From assembly GCA_020051095.1 (NCBI GenBank), contig JAGVJN010000014.1, positions 1 to 64,000 on the forward strand: a stretch of 64,000 nucleotides of DNA, read 5' to 3'. The notes below the pieces were generated by a model. The model was not told the DNA's origin, made no database searches, and was given only the letters and a program-made list of their open reading frames with translations. A program made the translations under genes and the position numbers. Origin of the DNA: Pseudomonadota bacterium. Lineage in GTDB: Bacteria > Pseudomonadota > Gammaproteobacteria > Legionellales > Legionellaceae. Below are positions 1 through 8,647 of the stretch, one piece after another. The first letter of the stretch is position 1, and the number at the start of each line of letters is the position of its first letter.

Positions 1-25
1 AAAATGGCGAAAAAAGTAGATTAGA

Positions 26-78
26 CGGAACTCGGACGGGCTCGGGCTCGCTCACGGGCCCGGGCCCGATTGGTTCCG
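26..78. repeat. GC-rich intergenic palindrome downstream of ccmI
   Basis: The sequence from CGGAAC (26-31) to GTTCCG (73-78) forms an imperfect stem made of repeated GGGCTC/GGGCCC hexamers, standing out sharply from AT-rich surroundings. On the minus strand it lies about 70 bp after the ccmI stop and is followed by a T-rich stretch, so it could act as the ccm operon terminator. It resembles in composition the GC-rich arms of the element at 15876-16055 (both contain GCCCGATT and the GCCCGTGAGC / GCTCACGGGC 10-mer in opposite orientation). The remaining bases before 151 hold nothing else I recognise. Confidence 0.6.
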
Positions 79-150
79 TGAAAAGTTGAGCATCGCGTTA
101 TTATTAATAAATACCATTCACTAGGACCCAATAACTGCCATAGCAAAGCG

Positions 151-816
151 TTAGCTATCCGACATCTGAGAATCATAGGCTTTTTGAACGGCTGCTTCAA
201 TCATTCTAGCATCTTCTGATCCGGGTGGTGCCAGCTGCAATAATCTTCGCCAATAAGAGATTGCCTCATTGAAGTGGCTTTGTTGGTAGGCATCCATGGC
301 TAACATATTTAGCGCATCGATTTGATTAGGATTTTGTCGGAGAACTTGCTGAAACAAATCGCGAATTATAGGGTTAAATTGGTTATGATTCATCTGCCAT
401 AAAGCATAGGCATAATTAATTTGATAATTACTATTCGCTGGCTCAAGATGGTTTGCATTTTTAAAATGAACCATTGCCTCTTCCCATTTTCCTTCACTGG
501 CAAGAAGCTTCGCAAGCAAATAATGACCTTGTGCACTATTGGGTTGTGACTTCACCTTTTCTTGTAAACGATTAATAAGCCCCTGTTTGCCATCCATGGA
601 TTGTAATAATTGCGATACCTTTTCCTTTTCTTGTTGTTTTTGTTGGTATTGTGTCAAATCAGGGTAAGCACCAATCAGTCTATAGATAAAAAATGAACAC
701 ACGACAACAGCAAATACTGTCAGCAATTGAAAATTTCGTCGAATTGGCATCAACCAAGCAATTACCAAAGCAGTGAGTAGCACTAATAAAACAGAGATAG
801 AACAGAATAACATCAT
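151..816 (-). CDS. ccmI: Cytochrome c maturation protein CcmI (TPR subunit of heme lyase)
   Basis: This is the last gene of the ccm operon. CcmI holds apocytochrome c for the CcmF/H heme lyase. The 221-aa protein has two N-terminal membrane segments (about residues 3-23 and 31-46), a charged coiled linker rich in Q/E/K (55-90), then TPR repeats (about 90-210) with the typical W/G/A spacing. E. coli carries this domain fused to CcmH; here it is a separate gene, the usual arrangement in many other proteobacteria. Two adjacent ATG codons (816 and 813) could start it. The gene begins one base after the ccmH stop. The assignment rests on context plus TPR architecture, since TPR sequence alone is not diagnostic. 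Confidence 0.88.
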   Translation of the reverse strand: MMLFCSISVLLVLLTALVIAWLMPIRRNFQLLTVFAVVVCSFFIYRLIGAYPDLTQYQQKQQEKEKVSQLLQSMDGKQGLINRLQEKVKSQPNSAQGHYLLAKLLASEGKWEEAMVHFKNANHLEPANSNYQINYAYALWQMNHNQFNPIIRDLFQQVLRQNPNQIDALNMLAMDAYQQSHFNEAISYWRRLLQLAPPGSEDARMIEAAVQKAYDSQMSDS

Positions 817-817
817 A

Positions 818-1216
818 TTAATTTACTTCTTTTCGCTGACAACTTTGCAAGAACACAAAAAGCCCCGAGATAACAAACAGCAAGGGACCAAACCATAACA
901 GATAGGTTAGCCACTTAACCGGTGGATTAAACAGCACAAAATCACCATAGCGATCGGTCATAAAATGCATGATTTCATCATCACTTCTGCCCTCTTTGAC
1001 TAACTCATAGACTTTCTCTTTTAAATCCTTTGCCAGTGGTGCATGGGAATCTTCTAAATTTTGGTTTTGGCAAACAAGGCAACGAAGTGATGAAAGCATA
1101 TGATGAAATTGGGAAGACTGGGCCTTGGTTTCAAATGGATATAACTCAGCGGCTGGCTCAGCCATCACCATAGCTGATATAAACCAAGCAACCATGATCC
1201 AATGCACTTTCTTCAT
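818..1216 (-). CDS. ccmH: Cytochrome c maturation thiol oxidoreductase CcmH
   Basis: CcmH reduces or resolves the CXXCH thiols of apocytochrome c in the periplasm before heme attachment. The 132-aa protein has a signal peptide (to about Ala19), the diagnostic RCLVC motif (Cys46 and Cys49) followed by QNQ, and one C-terminal membrane segment (about 104-124). This is the short CcmH form without the TPR part, which is supplied by the next gene. The start overlaps the ccmG stop in an ATGA, indicating translational coupling. Confidence 0.95.
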   Translation of the reverse strand: MKKVHWIMVAWFISAMVMAEPAAELYPFETKAQSSQFHHMLSSLRCLVCQNQNLEDSHAPLAKDLKEKVYELVKEGRSDDEIMHFMTDRYGDFVLFNPPVKWLTYLLWFGPLLFVISGLFVFLQSCQRKEVN

Positions 1217-1746
1217 GTTGATTGCCCTTTTATGATCGGCAAGAACGCATGTTGCCAGATGTCAGTTGTTAAAATACCGACATGCCGATATCGAATAATC
1301 CCCCGCTTATCAATTAAAAATGTTTCTGGAGACCCATAAACACCAAAATCAATGGCAACGTGGCCTCGTTTATCAAAAAGAACCGCTTGATAGGGATTTC
1401 CATAACTATTTAACCAAGCTTTTGCAGATTCTTCGTCATCTTTATAATTGATACCAACTAAGTTGACACCTTGGTTTCCTAACTCAATTAGGAATGGGTG
1501 CTCAAGCGAACAAGCTTCACACCAGCTTGCCCAAACATTTAAGACAGTCCATTTACCGTTAAAAATAGACTGGTCTATTAATTCTCCATTGATGAGGTTT
1601 GGTAAGTGAAATCGAGGTACAGTCTGGTTAATTTTAACCGATGGAATCGTTTGAGGTTCTAGGAATAATCCCCGAAAAAAAATTAATACGAGCGATATAA
1701 ACGCAACTAATGGGAGTAATCGGTAAATAAAAGTTCGATTTATCAT
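1213..1746 (-). CDS. ccmG: Thiol:disulfide interchange protein CcmG/DsbE
   Basis: This is a membrane-anchored periplasmic thioredoxin-like reductase that keeps apocytochrome c cysteines reduced. It is 177 aa with one N-terminal anchor (about 8-26), the active site WCEAC (75-79) and the GSPETFLID strand typical of CcmG. The start is the ATG at 1746, which forms ATGA with the ccmF stop (1743-1745). The reading frame stays open upstream to 1857, but that stretch lies inside ccmF and encodes no sensible signal anchor, so it was not used. Confidence 0.95.
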   Translation of the reverse strand: MINRTFIYRLLPLVAFISLVLIFFRGLFLEPQTIPSVKINQTVPRFHLPNLINGELIDQSIFNGKWTVLNVWASWCEACSLEHPFLIELGNQGVNLVGINYKDDEESAKAWLNSYGNPYQAVLFDKRGHVAIDFGVYGSPETFLIDKRGIIRYRHVGILTTDIWQHAFLPIIKGQST

Positions 1747-3695
1747 ACTGAGCGCCCCATACCCAGTTCGCTTGCTAAACACTTGCGATAGTAGCGCGGG
1801 TTTAGCAAGGCAGTTAAACCGCCTAGCAAAATGACAAAACCACCTGCCCATATCCAACGCACCAACGGTTTATAATAAAGTCGAACTGACCATGAATTAT
1901 CATCAAGCGGTTCACCTAAGGCAATATAAATATCTCGAAAAGGCGTCACGTCAATGGCAGCATCGGTCATTGCCATTTTTCCAACATGATAGATTCGTTT
2001 CTCAGGATAGACTACCGAGTGATAGTTGCCCTTTTCAACATGAAACTGAGCAATCGTTCCACCATAATTAGGTCCTTGCAATGTATTTTCAGACTCAAAT
2101 TGTATTGTATAACCACCGATTGTCAGTTGCTGGCCAGGTTTCATGCTAACGTCGCGTGTAATCCCATATCCTGTTGAAATGGACACCCCAACGATGACCA
2201 TTGCAACACCAAAATGAGCCAGATTCATGGACCAAAATGAAGCAGTCATCCCGCGAATACCATTTTCTTTCCATCGATTAATCACCGATAACAATATGCT
2301 GCTTTTTATCCAAAGTGCCAAGCATAAACCAAAGAATGGTTGGAGATAGATGGTATAATCAGCCCACCAAAACACCCCAAAGGCCGTGATTATTGTAATG
2401 ATAACCATTTTGATTAATGTCGAACGAATTCTTATGAAGCGGTCTGATTGCCACCTGACATGAATCCCTACCCCCATTAACACAAATAAGGGAATCATCA
2501 ATGGTACAAATACCGTATTAAAATAAGGAGCTCCAACCGATATTTTTCCTAAATTAAGTCCATCTACGATTAATGGGTATAGTGTTCCAAGCAAGATAGA
2601 AAATAAAGTGACAACAAGAATAATATTATTCAGTAATAAAAACCCCTCTCGAGAATAGGCTCTTGGTTTATGTGGGTTCACTAATGTTTCACCACGCCAA
2701 GCAAATAAGCTCAATGAGCCGCCGATGACTATAATCAGGAATGCTAAGATATAAAGGCCTCTTTGTGGATCCACTGCAAAGGCATGTACTGATGTCAGCA
2801 CACCCGAACGCACTAAAAATGTGCCAATTAAACTCAATGAAAATGTCATAATGGCTAATAAGACAGTCCAGGCTTTAAATTGCTCTCGCTTTTCACACGC
2901 AATTAATGAGTGGATTAATGCTGTTCCAGCAAGCCAGGGCATAAAGGAGGCATTTTCGACAGGATCCCAAAACCACCAACCACCCCAACCTAGCTCGCGA
3001 TAAGCCCACCAGCTACCTAATGTGATCCCCACCGTCAAACAACACCATGCCCCCATCGTCCAGGGTCTTGTCCATCTGGCCCAGGTTGATTCAACGGTAC
3101 CCATCCATAATGCTGCAATGGCAAATGCAAATGCAATAGCAAATCCAACATAGCCCATATACAACATAGGGGGATGAAAAAGAAATCCCGGATCTTGTAA
3201 TAGCGGATTTAAATCACGCCCTTCCAATGGAATTGGCGTTAGTTGTCTAATAAAAGGATTGGAGGTAAATAGAATAAAAGAAAGCAGACCGAAACTTAAA
3301 AAACCAAGGACGATAAGCACCCTGCTAACAAATTGTATAGGTAAATACTGACTAAATTGAGCAATTAACACCATCCAAAAGGTTAATATCAGAACCCATA
3401 ACAAGATGGAGCCCTCGTGACCACCCCAAACGGCACATAGTTTATAAAACCAAGGCAGTAAAGTACTTGAGTTTGATGCAACATAAAGCACACTAAAATC
3501 GTCTTGTATAAAACATACGGTTAATATCGCTTGAGCGATAAGTACCAAAAGGAACACAAGCCTTGTTAAATTTCGGCTTCGGCCCATCACGTCCTCACGC
3601 TGTTGAACGATGCCAATGGTAGGAATAACCATTAAAACGAAGCTCGATAGCAAAGCAAGTATTAAGGCCATTAAACCTATCTCAGGAAAATACAT
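1743..3695 (-). CDS. ccmF: Heme lyase subunit CcmF
   Basis: CcmF is the membrane core of the system I cytochrome c synthase, which joins heme delivered by CcmE to apocytochrome c. The 650-aa polytopic protein contains the tryptophan-rich WWD heme-handling motif (WGGWWFWDPVENASF) and a periplasmic loop near the C-terminus; length matches the family (about 640-660 aa). The start ATG at 3695 overlaps the ccmE stop by one base (TAATG), and the gene runs into ccmG with a 4-bp overlap. Nothing appears missing. Confidence 0.97.
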   Translation of the reverse strand: MYFPEIGLMALILALLSSFVLMVIPTIGIVQQREDVMGRSRNLTRLVFLLVLIAQAILTVCFIQDDFSVLYVASNSSTLLPWFYKLCAVWGGHEGSILLWVLILTFWMVLIAQFSQYLPIQFVSRVLIVLGFLSFGLLSFILFTSNPFIRQLTPIPLEGRDLNPLLQDPGFLFHPPMLYMGYVGFAIAFAFAIAALWMGTVESTWARWTRPWTMGAWCCLTVGITLGSWWAYRELGWGGWWFWDPVENASFMPWLAGTALIHSLIACEKREQFKAWTVLLAIMTFSLSLIGTFLVRSGVLTSVHAFAVDPQRGLYILAFLIIVIGGSLSLFAWRGETLVNPHKPRAYSREGFLLLNNIILVVTLFSILLGTLYPLIVDGLNLGKISVGAPYFNTVFVPLMIPLFVLMGVGIHVRWQSDRFIRIRSTLIKMVIITIITAFGVFWWADYTIYLQPFFGLCLALWIKSSILLSVINRWKENGIRGMTASFWSMNLAHFGVAMVIVGVSISTGYGITRDVSMKPGQQLTIGGYTIQFESENTLQGPNYGGTIAQFHVEKGNYHSVVYPEKRIYHVGKMAMTDAAIDVTPFRDIYIALGEPLDDNSWSVRLYYKPLVRWIWAGGFVILLGGLTALLNPRYYRKCLASELGMGRSV

Positions 3696-4138
3696 TAGCT
3701 GCTAGCTCCTGTCTTTAAGGTCTTTTGCATTGAAGCCTTCACTTCAGGAGGCATATAGTTTTCATCGTGTTTTGCGAGTACATTGCTTGCTTGAAAACGT
3801 CCTTTCTCATTCATGGTACCCGTGGTAACGATGCCCTGACCTTCTCGAAACAAATCAGGGAGGATGCCTTCATAAAACACCACCACATCATTGGCAAAAT
3901 CGGTCAAGGTAAATTGAACTTCAAGCCCACCTGGTTTTCGTGAAACAGATCCCTGCTTTACCATGCCGCCAAGGCGTATGGTCTGATTGATAGGGGCTTC
4001 GTGATGCATGATTTGTGTTGGTGTATAAAATAGACTAATGTTTTGTCTGAGTGCATATAAGACTAAACCCAAGACAATGAGCAACCCAACAAGCAAGGAA
4101 ACAATTAACAGCAATCGTTGTCGACGTACCGGATTCAT
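3695..4138 (-). CDS. ccmE: Heme chaperone CcmE
   Basis: CcmE is a periplasmic heme chaperone that binds heme covalently through a histidine and passes it to CcmF. It is 147 aa with one N-terminal anchor (about 9-30), a beta-barrel body and the heme-binding segment KHDENY, giving His124 and Tyr128. The start overlaps the ccmD stop by 4 bp. Length and motif agree with the family. Confidence 0.96.
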   Translation of the reverse strand: MNPVRRQRLLLIVSLLVGLLIVLGLVLYALRQNISLFYTPTQIMHHEAPINQTIRLGGMVKQGSVSRKPGGLEVQFTLTDFANDVVVFYEGILPDLFREGQGIVTTGTMNEKGRFQASNVLAKHDENYMPPEVKASMQKTLKTGASS

Positions 4139-4302
4139 GACGATGGCCTTTGAAATAATCGTTTTAAATGGTTAGTTACACGGTTTCTATACATTCGCAA
4201 TCTTATGAAATTGAATAAAAATACAACAAAAACCAATCCATAAGCGGGCCAGACATACATGTCATAATTGCCCATAGACAACCATTGAGTTAGATAATTC
4301 AT
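4135..4302 (-). CDS. ccmD: Heme exporter small subunit CcmD
   Basis: CcmD is a small single-span protein needed to release holo-CcmE from the CcmABC complex. I chose the ATG at 4302, giving 55 aa (beginning MNYLTQWLSMG), because it forms an ATGA with the ccmC stop, as elsewhere in this operon; an open frame continues to 4335 inside ccmC. One membrane segment (about residues 16-36) is followed by a strongly basic tail, the classic CcmD layout. Confidence 0.9.
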   Translation of the reverse strand: MNYLTQWLSMGNYDMYVWPAYGLVFVVFLFNFIRLRMYRNRVTNHLKRLFQRPSS

Positions 4303-5042
4303 CCATTGCCCCCCAAATATAGGTGCTTGACCCATTGTTGCTTATTCTCGCGTTCAATCAATTTTGTTCTTGCGCAATCAAGGATAAAGTACACAGACAA
4401 GGTCAAAAAGCCAACCATCATCAAAAAAAGTGGGTATAACATGGAAGAAGCGATTTTGGGTTTTGAAAAAAGGGATAATGTTGCGCCTTGATGCAGCGTA
4501 TTCCACCAATAAACAGAAAAATGAATAATTGGTAAATCAACTAACCCAACGAGTGTCAGCACAGCAACTAATTTATCAGCTTGTGTCGGGTTGCGAGTCG
4601 ATGATTGTGTAGCAATAATGGCAAGATAGATTAAAAGGAGTATGAGCTCAGAGGTTAAACGAGCATCCCAAATCCACCAGGTTCCCCACATTGGCTTACC
4701 CCATATACTGCCGGTAACTAGTGCGATGAGGGCCATGCTGGCACCGATGGGAGCAGTCGAAGATAATAAGATTCCTGCCAATTTAATTCGCCAAACTAGT
4801 GTTAATATAGCTAAAAAACCCATTAACGCATACAATGACATCGAAAGCATCGCTGCTGGAACATGAACATACATAATTCGGAAAGCATCACCTTGTTGAT
4901 AATCAGCAGGTGCAATAAATAAGCCGGTGAAAAGGCCCGATAAAAGTAGAGCAATTGCGCAAACCAACAAAGGCCTTTGCAACCAGGTTGTGTTTTCATA
5001 AAACCATTTAGGCGAGGCTAAAGAATAAAGAAAGGACCACAT
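4299..5042 (-). CDS. ccmC: Heme exporter/handling protein CcmC
   Basis: CcmC is a six-span membrane protein that presents heme to CcmE. The 247-aa product carries the WWD signature (GTWWIWDARLTSE) between membrane segments. A 74-bp gap separates it from ccmB, the only sizeable gap in the operon. No strong ribosome binding site precedes the ATG at 5042; an AGGAGAG sits further upstream, too distant to be ideal. Otherwise a typical family member. Confidence 0.96.
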   Translation of the reverse strand: MWSFLYSLASPKWFYENTTWLQRPLLVCAIALLLSGLFTGLFIAPADYQQGDAFRIMYVHVPAAMLSMSLYALMGFLAILTLVWRIKLAGILLSSTAPIGASMALIALVTGSIWGKPMWGTWWIWDARLTSELILLLIYLAIIATQSSTRNPTQADKLVAVLTLVGLVDLPIIHFSVYWWNTLHQGATLSLFSKPKIASSMLYPLFLMMVGFLTLSVYFILDCARTKLIERENKQQWVKHLYLGGNG

Positions 5043-5116
5043 AGTTATTTTAATCTACCAATCGGTGCCAGAATACTATCACACTCTCCTTCCATAGCCA
5101 ACTTATGGCGATAGCC

Positions 5117-5791
5117 TTACTCACACTCACTAATTTGCATTTTGATAACTAAAGCGATTGGCCACGGTAATAGCATGACGCTGCCTATGGATCCTGCCAA
5201 TAACAAAGCTAAATAGGGATTAACATTAATGGGTTGTGACGCTAGACTGACCACACCACTTCCCCAAATCATCACCGGTAACACGAGAGGAAGTAAAATC
5301 AAGGCCATCATGACCCCCTTCTGTTGCATCGATAAGCTAAATGCCGCTGCTAAGGCAGTTAAATAAGCAATCATAAGCGAACCTGCGGAGACTGCGGTAA
5401 ATAGTATAAGAGACTGGTAAAAATGCAAACCATATGCCACTGTTAATATTGGCATTATCAATAAGGTAGCAACCAGCGAAAACAACCAATGAACGAGTAC
5501 TTTTGCTTGGGTTATGGTTACAATTGGTTTCTGCAATAAATACCATTGTGTCATCAATCCATTATCATAATCTTGTTGCCATACTTGATCGATGGATAAC
5601 AACATGGACAATGTTAAACCAAACCAAATAATACCAGGCGCCAAGGACTTTAATGAATTAGGCGAAAATGGCAAGGACAATGGGAAAAATAAACACACCA
5701 TCAAAAAAAACAAAATCGAAAATACAACATCCCTTGGTTGCCTGGCTTTCAGTAAAATTTCTCGGCGACAAAATTGGTAAAATTGGTTCAT
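5117..5791 (-). CDS. ccmB: Heme ABC exporter permease CcmB
   Basis: CcmB is the permease partner of ATPase CcmA in the CcmABC complex that drives release of holo-CcmE. The 224-aa protein has about six hydrophobic spans and starts with a short basic segment (FCRREILLKARQ) typical of CcmB. The start ATG at 5791 overlaps the ccmA stop by 4 bp. Length matches the family (about 220 aa). Confidence 0.94.
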   Translation of the reverse strand: MNQFYQFCRREILLKARQPRDVVFSILFFLMVCLFFPLSLPFSPNSLKSLAPGIIWFGLTLSMLLSIDQVWQQDYDNGLMTQWYLLQKPIVTITQAKVLVHWLFSLVATLLIMPILTVAYGLHFYQSLILFTAVSAGSLMIAYLTALAAAFSLSMQQKGVMMALILLPLVLPVMIWGSGVVSLASQPINVNPYLALLLAGSIGSVMLLPWPIALVIKMQISECE

Positions 5792-6381
5792 AACATATAA
5801 TTCATTGTTTTACATGACAAATTTGGAAGCGGTTGATGTGATGTTACAACAACAATGCCATTTTGGTTAATATGATGTTCAATCAATTTTAGTAGATTTG
5901 AGATGCTTTGTTGATCTAATCCAACAAATGGCTCATCTAAAATCCAAATGGGTCTTTTGTGGAGAAGCAATGCCATTAACACGGCTTTTTTGCGTTGGCC
6001 AGCCGATAGTTGAATAGCTGGCACATGTTCGCAATGACCTAATTGAAAATAATTGAGCGCTTGATGGTAAGATTCATCGGGAACAGAAGATAATAGCCAG
6101 TGTTCAGAAATCGATAATTGATTTTGCAGTGGTATTTGATGACCAATGTAATTGATATTTTGTTGAAATCGACTTAAGCGATCCTGTATTGGCTGTTGAT
6201 TAAAAAGAATCAATCCACTCTCTGGTTGTTTGAGACCGCATAAAAGTTGTAATAACGTTGTCTTCCCAGCACCATTCCCAGCTTGAATATGAAACACACA
6301 AGCAGCTGGAATAGAGCAATTGATATTAGTTAATATAGGTGTCGCTTGGATACTGTAATAGAGCTGCTTGACTTCTATCAT
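5788..6381 (-). CDS. ccmA: Heme ABC exporter ATP-binding protein CcmA
   Basis: CcmA is the cytoplasmic ATPase of CcmABC and the first gene of the operon. Walker A is GNGAGKTT (about residues 35-42), the ABC signature reads LSAGQRKK and Walker B is PIWILDEP. I chose the ATG at 6381 (MIEVKQLYY); a TTG at 6396 is in frame but neither has a clear Shine-Dalgarno sequence. Compared with the canonical GPNGAGKT the loop reads AGNGAGKT, a small variation that keeps the lysine and threonine. The promoter should lie in the gap to 6467. Confidence 0.95.
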   Translation of the reverse strand: MIEVKQLYYSIQATPILTNINCSIPAACVFHIQAGNGAGKTTLLQLLCGLKQPESGLILFNQQPIQDRLSRFQQNINYIGHQIPLQNQLSISEHWLLSSVPDESYHQALNYFQLGHCEHVPAIQLSAGQRKKAVLMALLLHKRPIWILDEPFVGLDQQSISNLLKLIEHHINQNGIVVVTSHQPLPNLSCKTMNYML

Positions 6382-6466
6382 TGTGAGCACATACAAAAAT
6401 ATTGCTGGTTAATTTTATTTATATATTCAGGAACGTCATTTATAATTGATATTTATTAAATGCACC

Positions 6467-6549
6467 GTCCTTGCGAGCTTTGCGAAGCAATCCAGACAGA
6501 TCTCTGAACAAAAACCAGTTCTGGATTGCTTCACTACGTTCGCAACGAC
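6467..6549. repeat. Intergenic palindrome, GCGAAGCAATCCAG type
   Basis: Arms at 6467-6495 and 6521-6549 are imperfect inverted copies (left contains GCGAAGCAATCCAG, right contains CTGGATTGCTTC). Palindromes with this GAAGCAATCCAG/CTGGATTGCTTC core are scattered between genes in many bacterial genomes, so this is probably one copy of a dispersed REP/MITE-like family. It sits in the roughly 300-bp divergent gap between ccmA and sohB; the rest of that gap holds no gene and must include the promoters of both. Confidence 0.75.
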
Positions 6550-6699
6550 ATCTTATTTAAAAAATTGTTCAGTAAAATGGCAAACACTCCTCATGCAATC
6601 GCCTATTATATCGATTAAAATCAATAAAAACAAAATTTATTCTTAACACGCCCTCCTTTTAAATCTAGAATATATTTTTAATTAATAGAGGTTAATACT

Positions 6700-7653
6700 A
6701 TGGCATTTTTAGCTGAATATGGCATGTTTGCGTTGAAGTTGCTGACTATCATAATAGGAATCCTAATTTTACTAGCCGGAATAATATCAATTAGTAAAAA
6801 AAGCCAACCTAAAGTATCGCTCGAATCATTGTCAGATGAATTTGAATCGCTAAAAATATCCCTGAATAAAGTGGTTAAACCCCATGTCAAACAAAGTCGC
6901 AAAGAATTAAAGGCGAAACATAAAGCCCAAAAAGAGCTACCGTCTATATTTGTCATCGATTTCGATGGTGACATCAAGGCAAGTCAAACTGAACAACTGA
7001 GAAAAGCGGTTACGGCAATTTTAGCGGTTGCGACGGAAAAGGATCAAGTGGTTATTCGATTAAATAGCCCAGGGGGCGCTGTCAATGGCTATGGATTAGC
7101 CGCATCACAACTGCAACGCATTCGAGACAAACAAATCCCGCTTGTTGCTTGCATTGACAAAATCGCAGCAAGTGGCGGCTATTTGATGGCTTGTGTGGCT
7201 AACCAAATTATGGCAGCACCTTTTGCGATCATTGGCTCCATTGGGGTGGTAGCTCAGCTTCCCAACTTTCATCGCTGGCTCAAAAAGCACGATATTGATT
7301 TTGAGCTCTTAACTGCGGGTGAGTTTAAACGGACATTAACTGTTTTTGGGGAAAATACCGCTAAAGGACGAGAAAAATTTCAAGAAGATATCGAGCTCAT
7401 TCATCAAGCGTTTCGAAATTATGTGATGCAAAATCGGCAAATGATTAATATTGATGAAGTTGCCACTGGAGAGCATTGGCTTGCACTCGATGCCTATCAA
7501 TATAGGCTGATTGATGTATTAAAAACCAGCGATGATTATCTTATTAGTCAAATGTCTGACTATAATATATATAGAGTTAAGGTTCATTCCTCACCAGCAC
7601 TCATGGAAAAGTTAATGAAACCTGTAGCAAAAATGTTACACCCTTGGTCTTAA
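6700..7653 (+). CDS. sohB: Inner-membrane serine protease SohB (S49 family)
   Basis: SohB is a membrane-anchored signal-peptide-peptidase-like protease facing the periplasm. The 317-aa protein has an N-terminal membrane segment (about 10-31), a charged linker and an S49 domain. The catalytic serine is in AASGG (Ser158) and the general-base lysine in GEFKRTLT (Lys210), a Ser-Lys dyad. The NSPGGAVNGYG segment is a conserved S49 substrate-binding loop. glsA follows after 2 bp, so the two may be co-transcribed. Confidence 0.94.
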   Translation: MAFLAEYGMFALKLLTIIIGILILLAGIISISKKSQPKVSLESLSDEFESLKISLNKVVKPHVKQSRKELKAKHKAQKELPSIFVIDFDGDIKASQTEQLRKAVTAILAVATEKDQVVIRLNSPGGAVNGYGLAASQLQRIRDKQIPLVACIDKIAASGGYLMACVANQIMAAPFAIIGSIGVVAQLPNFHRWLKKHDIDFELLTAGEFKRTLTVFGENTAKGREKFQEDIELIHQAFRNYVMQNRQMINIDEVATGEHWLALDAYQYRLIDVLKTSDDYLISQMSDYNIYRVKVHSSPALMEKLMKPVAKMLHPWS

Positions 7654-7655
7654 TT

Positions 7656-8591
7656 ATGGCGACACCTAAACGGATTACAAAAGCGACACTCATCAACATC
7701 GTCGATTCTGCAGCGAAACTGACTTCCGGTAACGCTGCAAATTACATTCCTGAGCTTGCCCATATCGATGAAGATTTAATTGGAATAGCCATACAGCAAA
7801 TGGAACATAAAGTCCTGACATATAGCAACAAACCATTACCCGATGTTACCTTGCAAAGTGTTGCAAAACTAATTCCGTTAATCGGATTATTAGAAGAAGT
7901 GGGGCTAGATCAACTTTTACAATGGGTAGGTGCTGAACCATCCGGTGATGAATTTTCATCGATTACCCGGTTAGAACAATTTGGACCTAAACCCTCCAAT
8001 CCAATGCTTAATGCGGGTGCGATAACATTGTGCTCAAAAATACCAGGCACAGGCGAGCAACAATTTGCTTGGTTAGAGCGATGGGTCATGCAGCTATTTA
8101 ACCACCGATTGTCGATCAATCCCTTAGTTTTTAATTCTGAAAAGCGAACCGGCGATCGCAATCGATCCCTGGCATTCTTATTAAAATCGCATGGCATTAT
8201 TGATGGTCCAGTTCCTGAAATTTTGAACGTTTACTTTACGTTATGTTCTTATGAAGCCTCATTAGAGCAGCTAGTTATGCTACCATCATTGCTAGCCAAC
8301 CAAGGTTTTTGCCCAATTAGGAAAACACGGATAATTAGCAAAGAAACAGCTCGCACAACATTATCCATTATGGCAACTTGCGGGCTATATGACGAAACAG
8401 GAACGCACATGGTACAAACTGGATTACCCGCAAAAAGCGGCGTTTCTGGCTATATTATTGCTGTCATGCCAGGGATAGCCGGTATTGCCTGCTATAGTCC
8501 GAAAGTAAATGCAAAAGGTAATAGCATCCGTGGGCGTGCTATGTTGCAGCAATTAGCCCAATTGTTTGGTTGGCATTTTGCTGCGCGATAG
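7656..8591 (+). CDS. glsA: Glutaminase (GlsA family)
   Basis: The enzyme hydrolyses L-glutamine to glutamate and ammonia. The 311-aa protein has the beta-lactamase-like glutaminase fold with the catalytic Ser-x-x-Lys motif SVAK (Ser68, Lys71) and the family blocks NPMLNAGAI, SEKRTGDRNRS and GLPAKSGVSG. I start it at the ATG at 7656, two bases after the sohB stop; a TTG four codons upstream overlaps sohB and was not used. It converges on lapD. It may feed glutamate in an amino-acid-utilising bacterium or help acid resistance; both are inference. Confidence 0.95.
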   Translation: MATPKRITKATLINIVDSAAKLTSGNAANYIPELAHIDEDLIGIAIQQMEHKVLTYSNKPLPDVTLQSVAKLIPLIGLLEEVGLDQLLQWVGAEPSGDEFSSITRLEQFGPKPSNPMLNAGAITLCSKIPGTGEQQFAWLERWVMQLFNHRLSINPLVFNSEKRTGDRNRSLAFLLKSHGIIDGPVPEILNVYFTLCSYEASLEQLVMLPSLLANQGFCPIRKTRIISKETARTTLSIMATCGLYDETGTHMVQTGLPAKSGVSGYIIAVMPGIAGIACYSPKVNAKGNSIRGRAMLQQLAQLFGWHFAAR

Positions 8592-8647
8592 TCATTTGCC
8601 TTGCTAACCGGCTGAAATACAGCGTAATACGACAGTTAAAAAATTTA

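Noticed and set aside
1747-1857. 37-residue N-terminal extension of ccmG
   Set aside because: Lies inside ccmF and does not look like a signal anchor; the ATG at 1746 forms the ATGA junction used throughout this operon.
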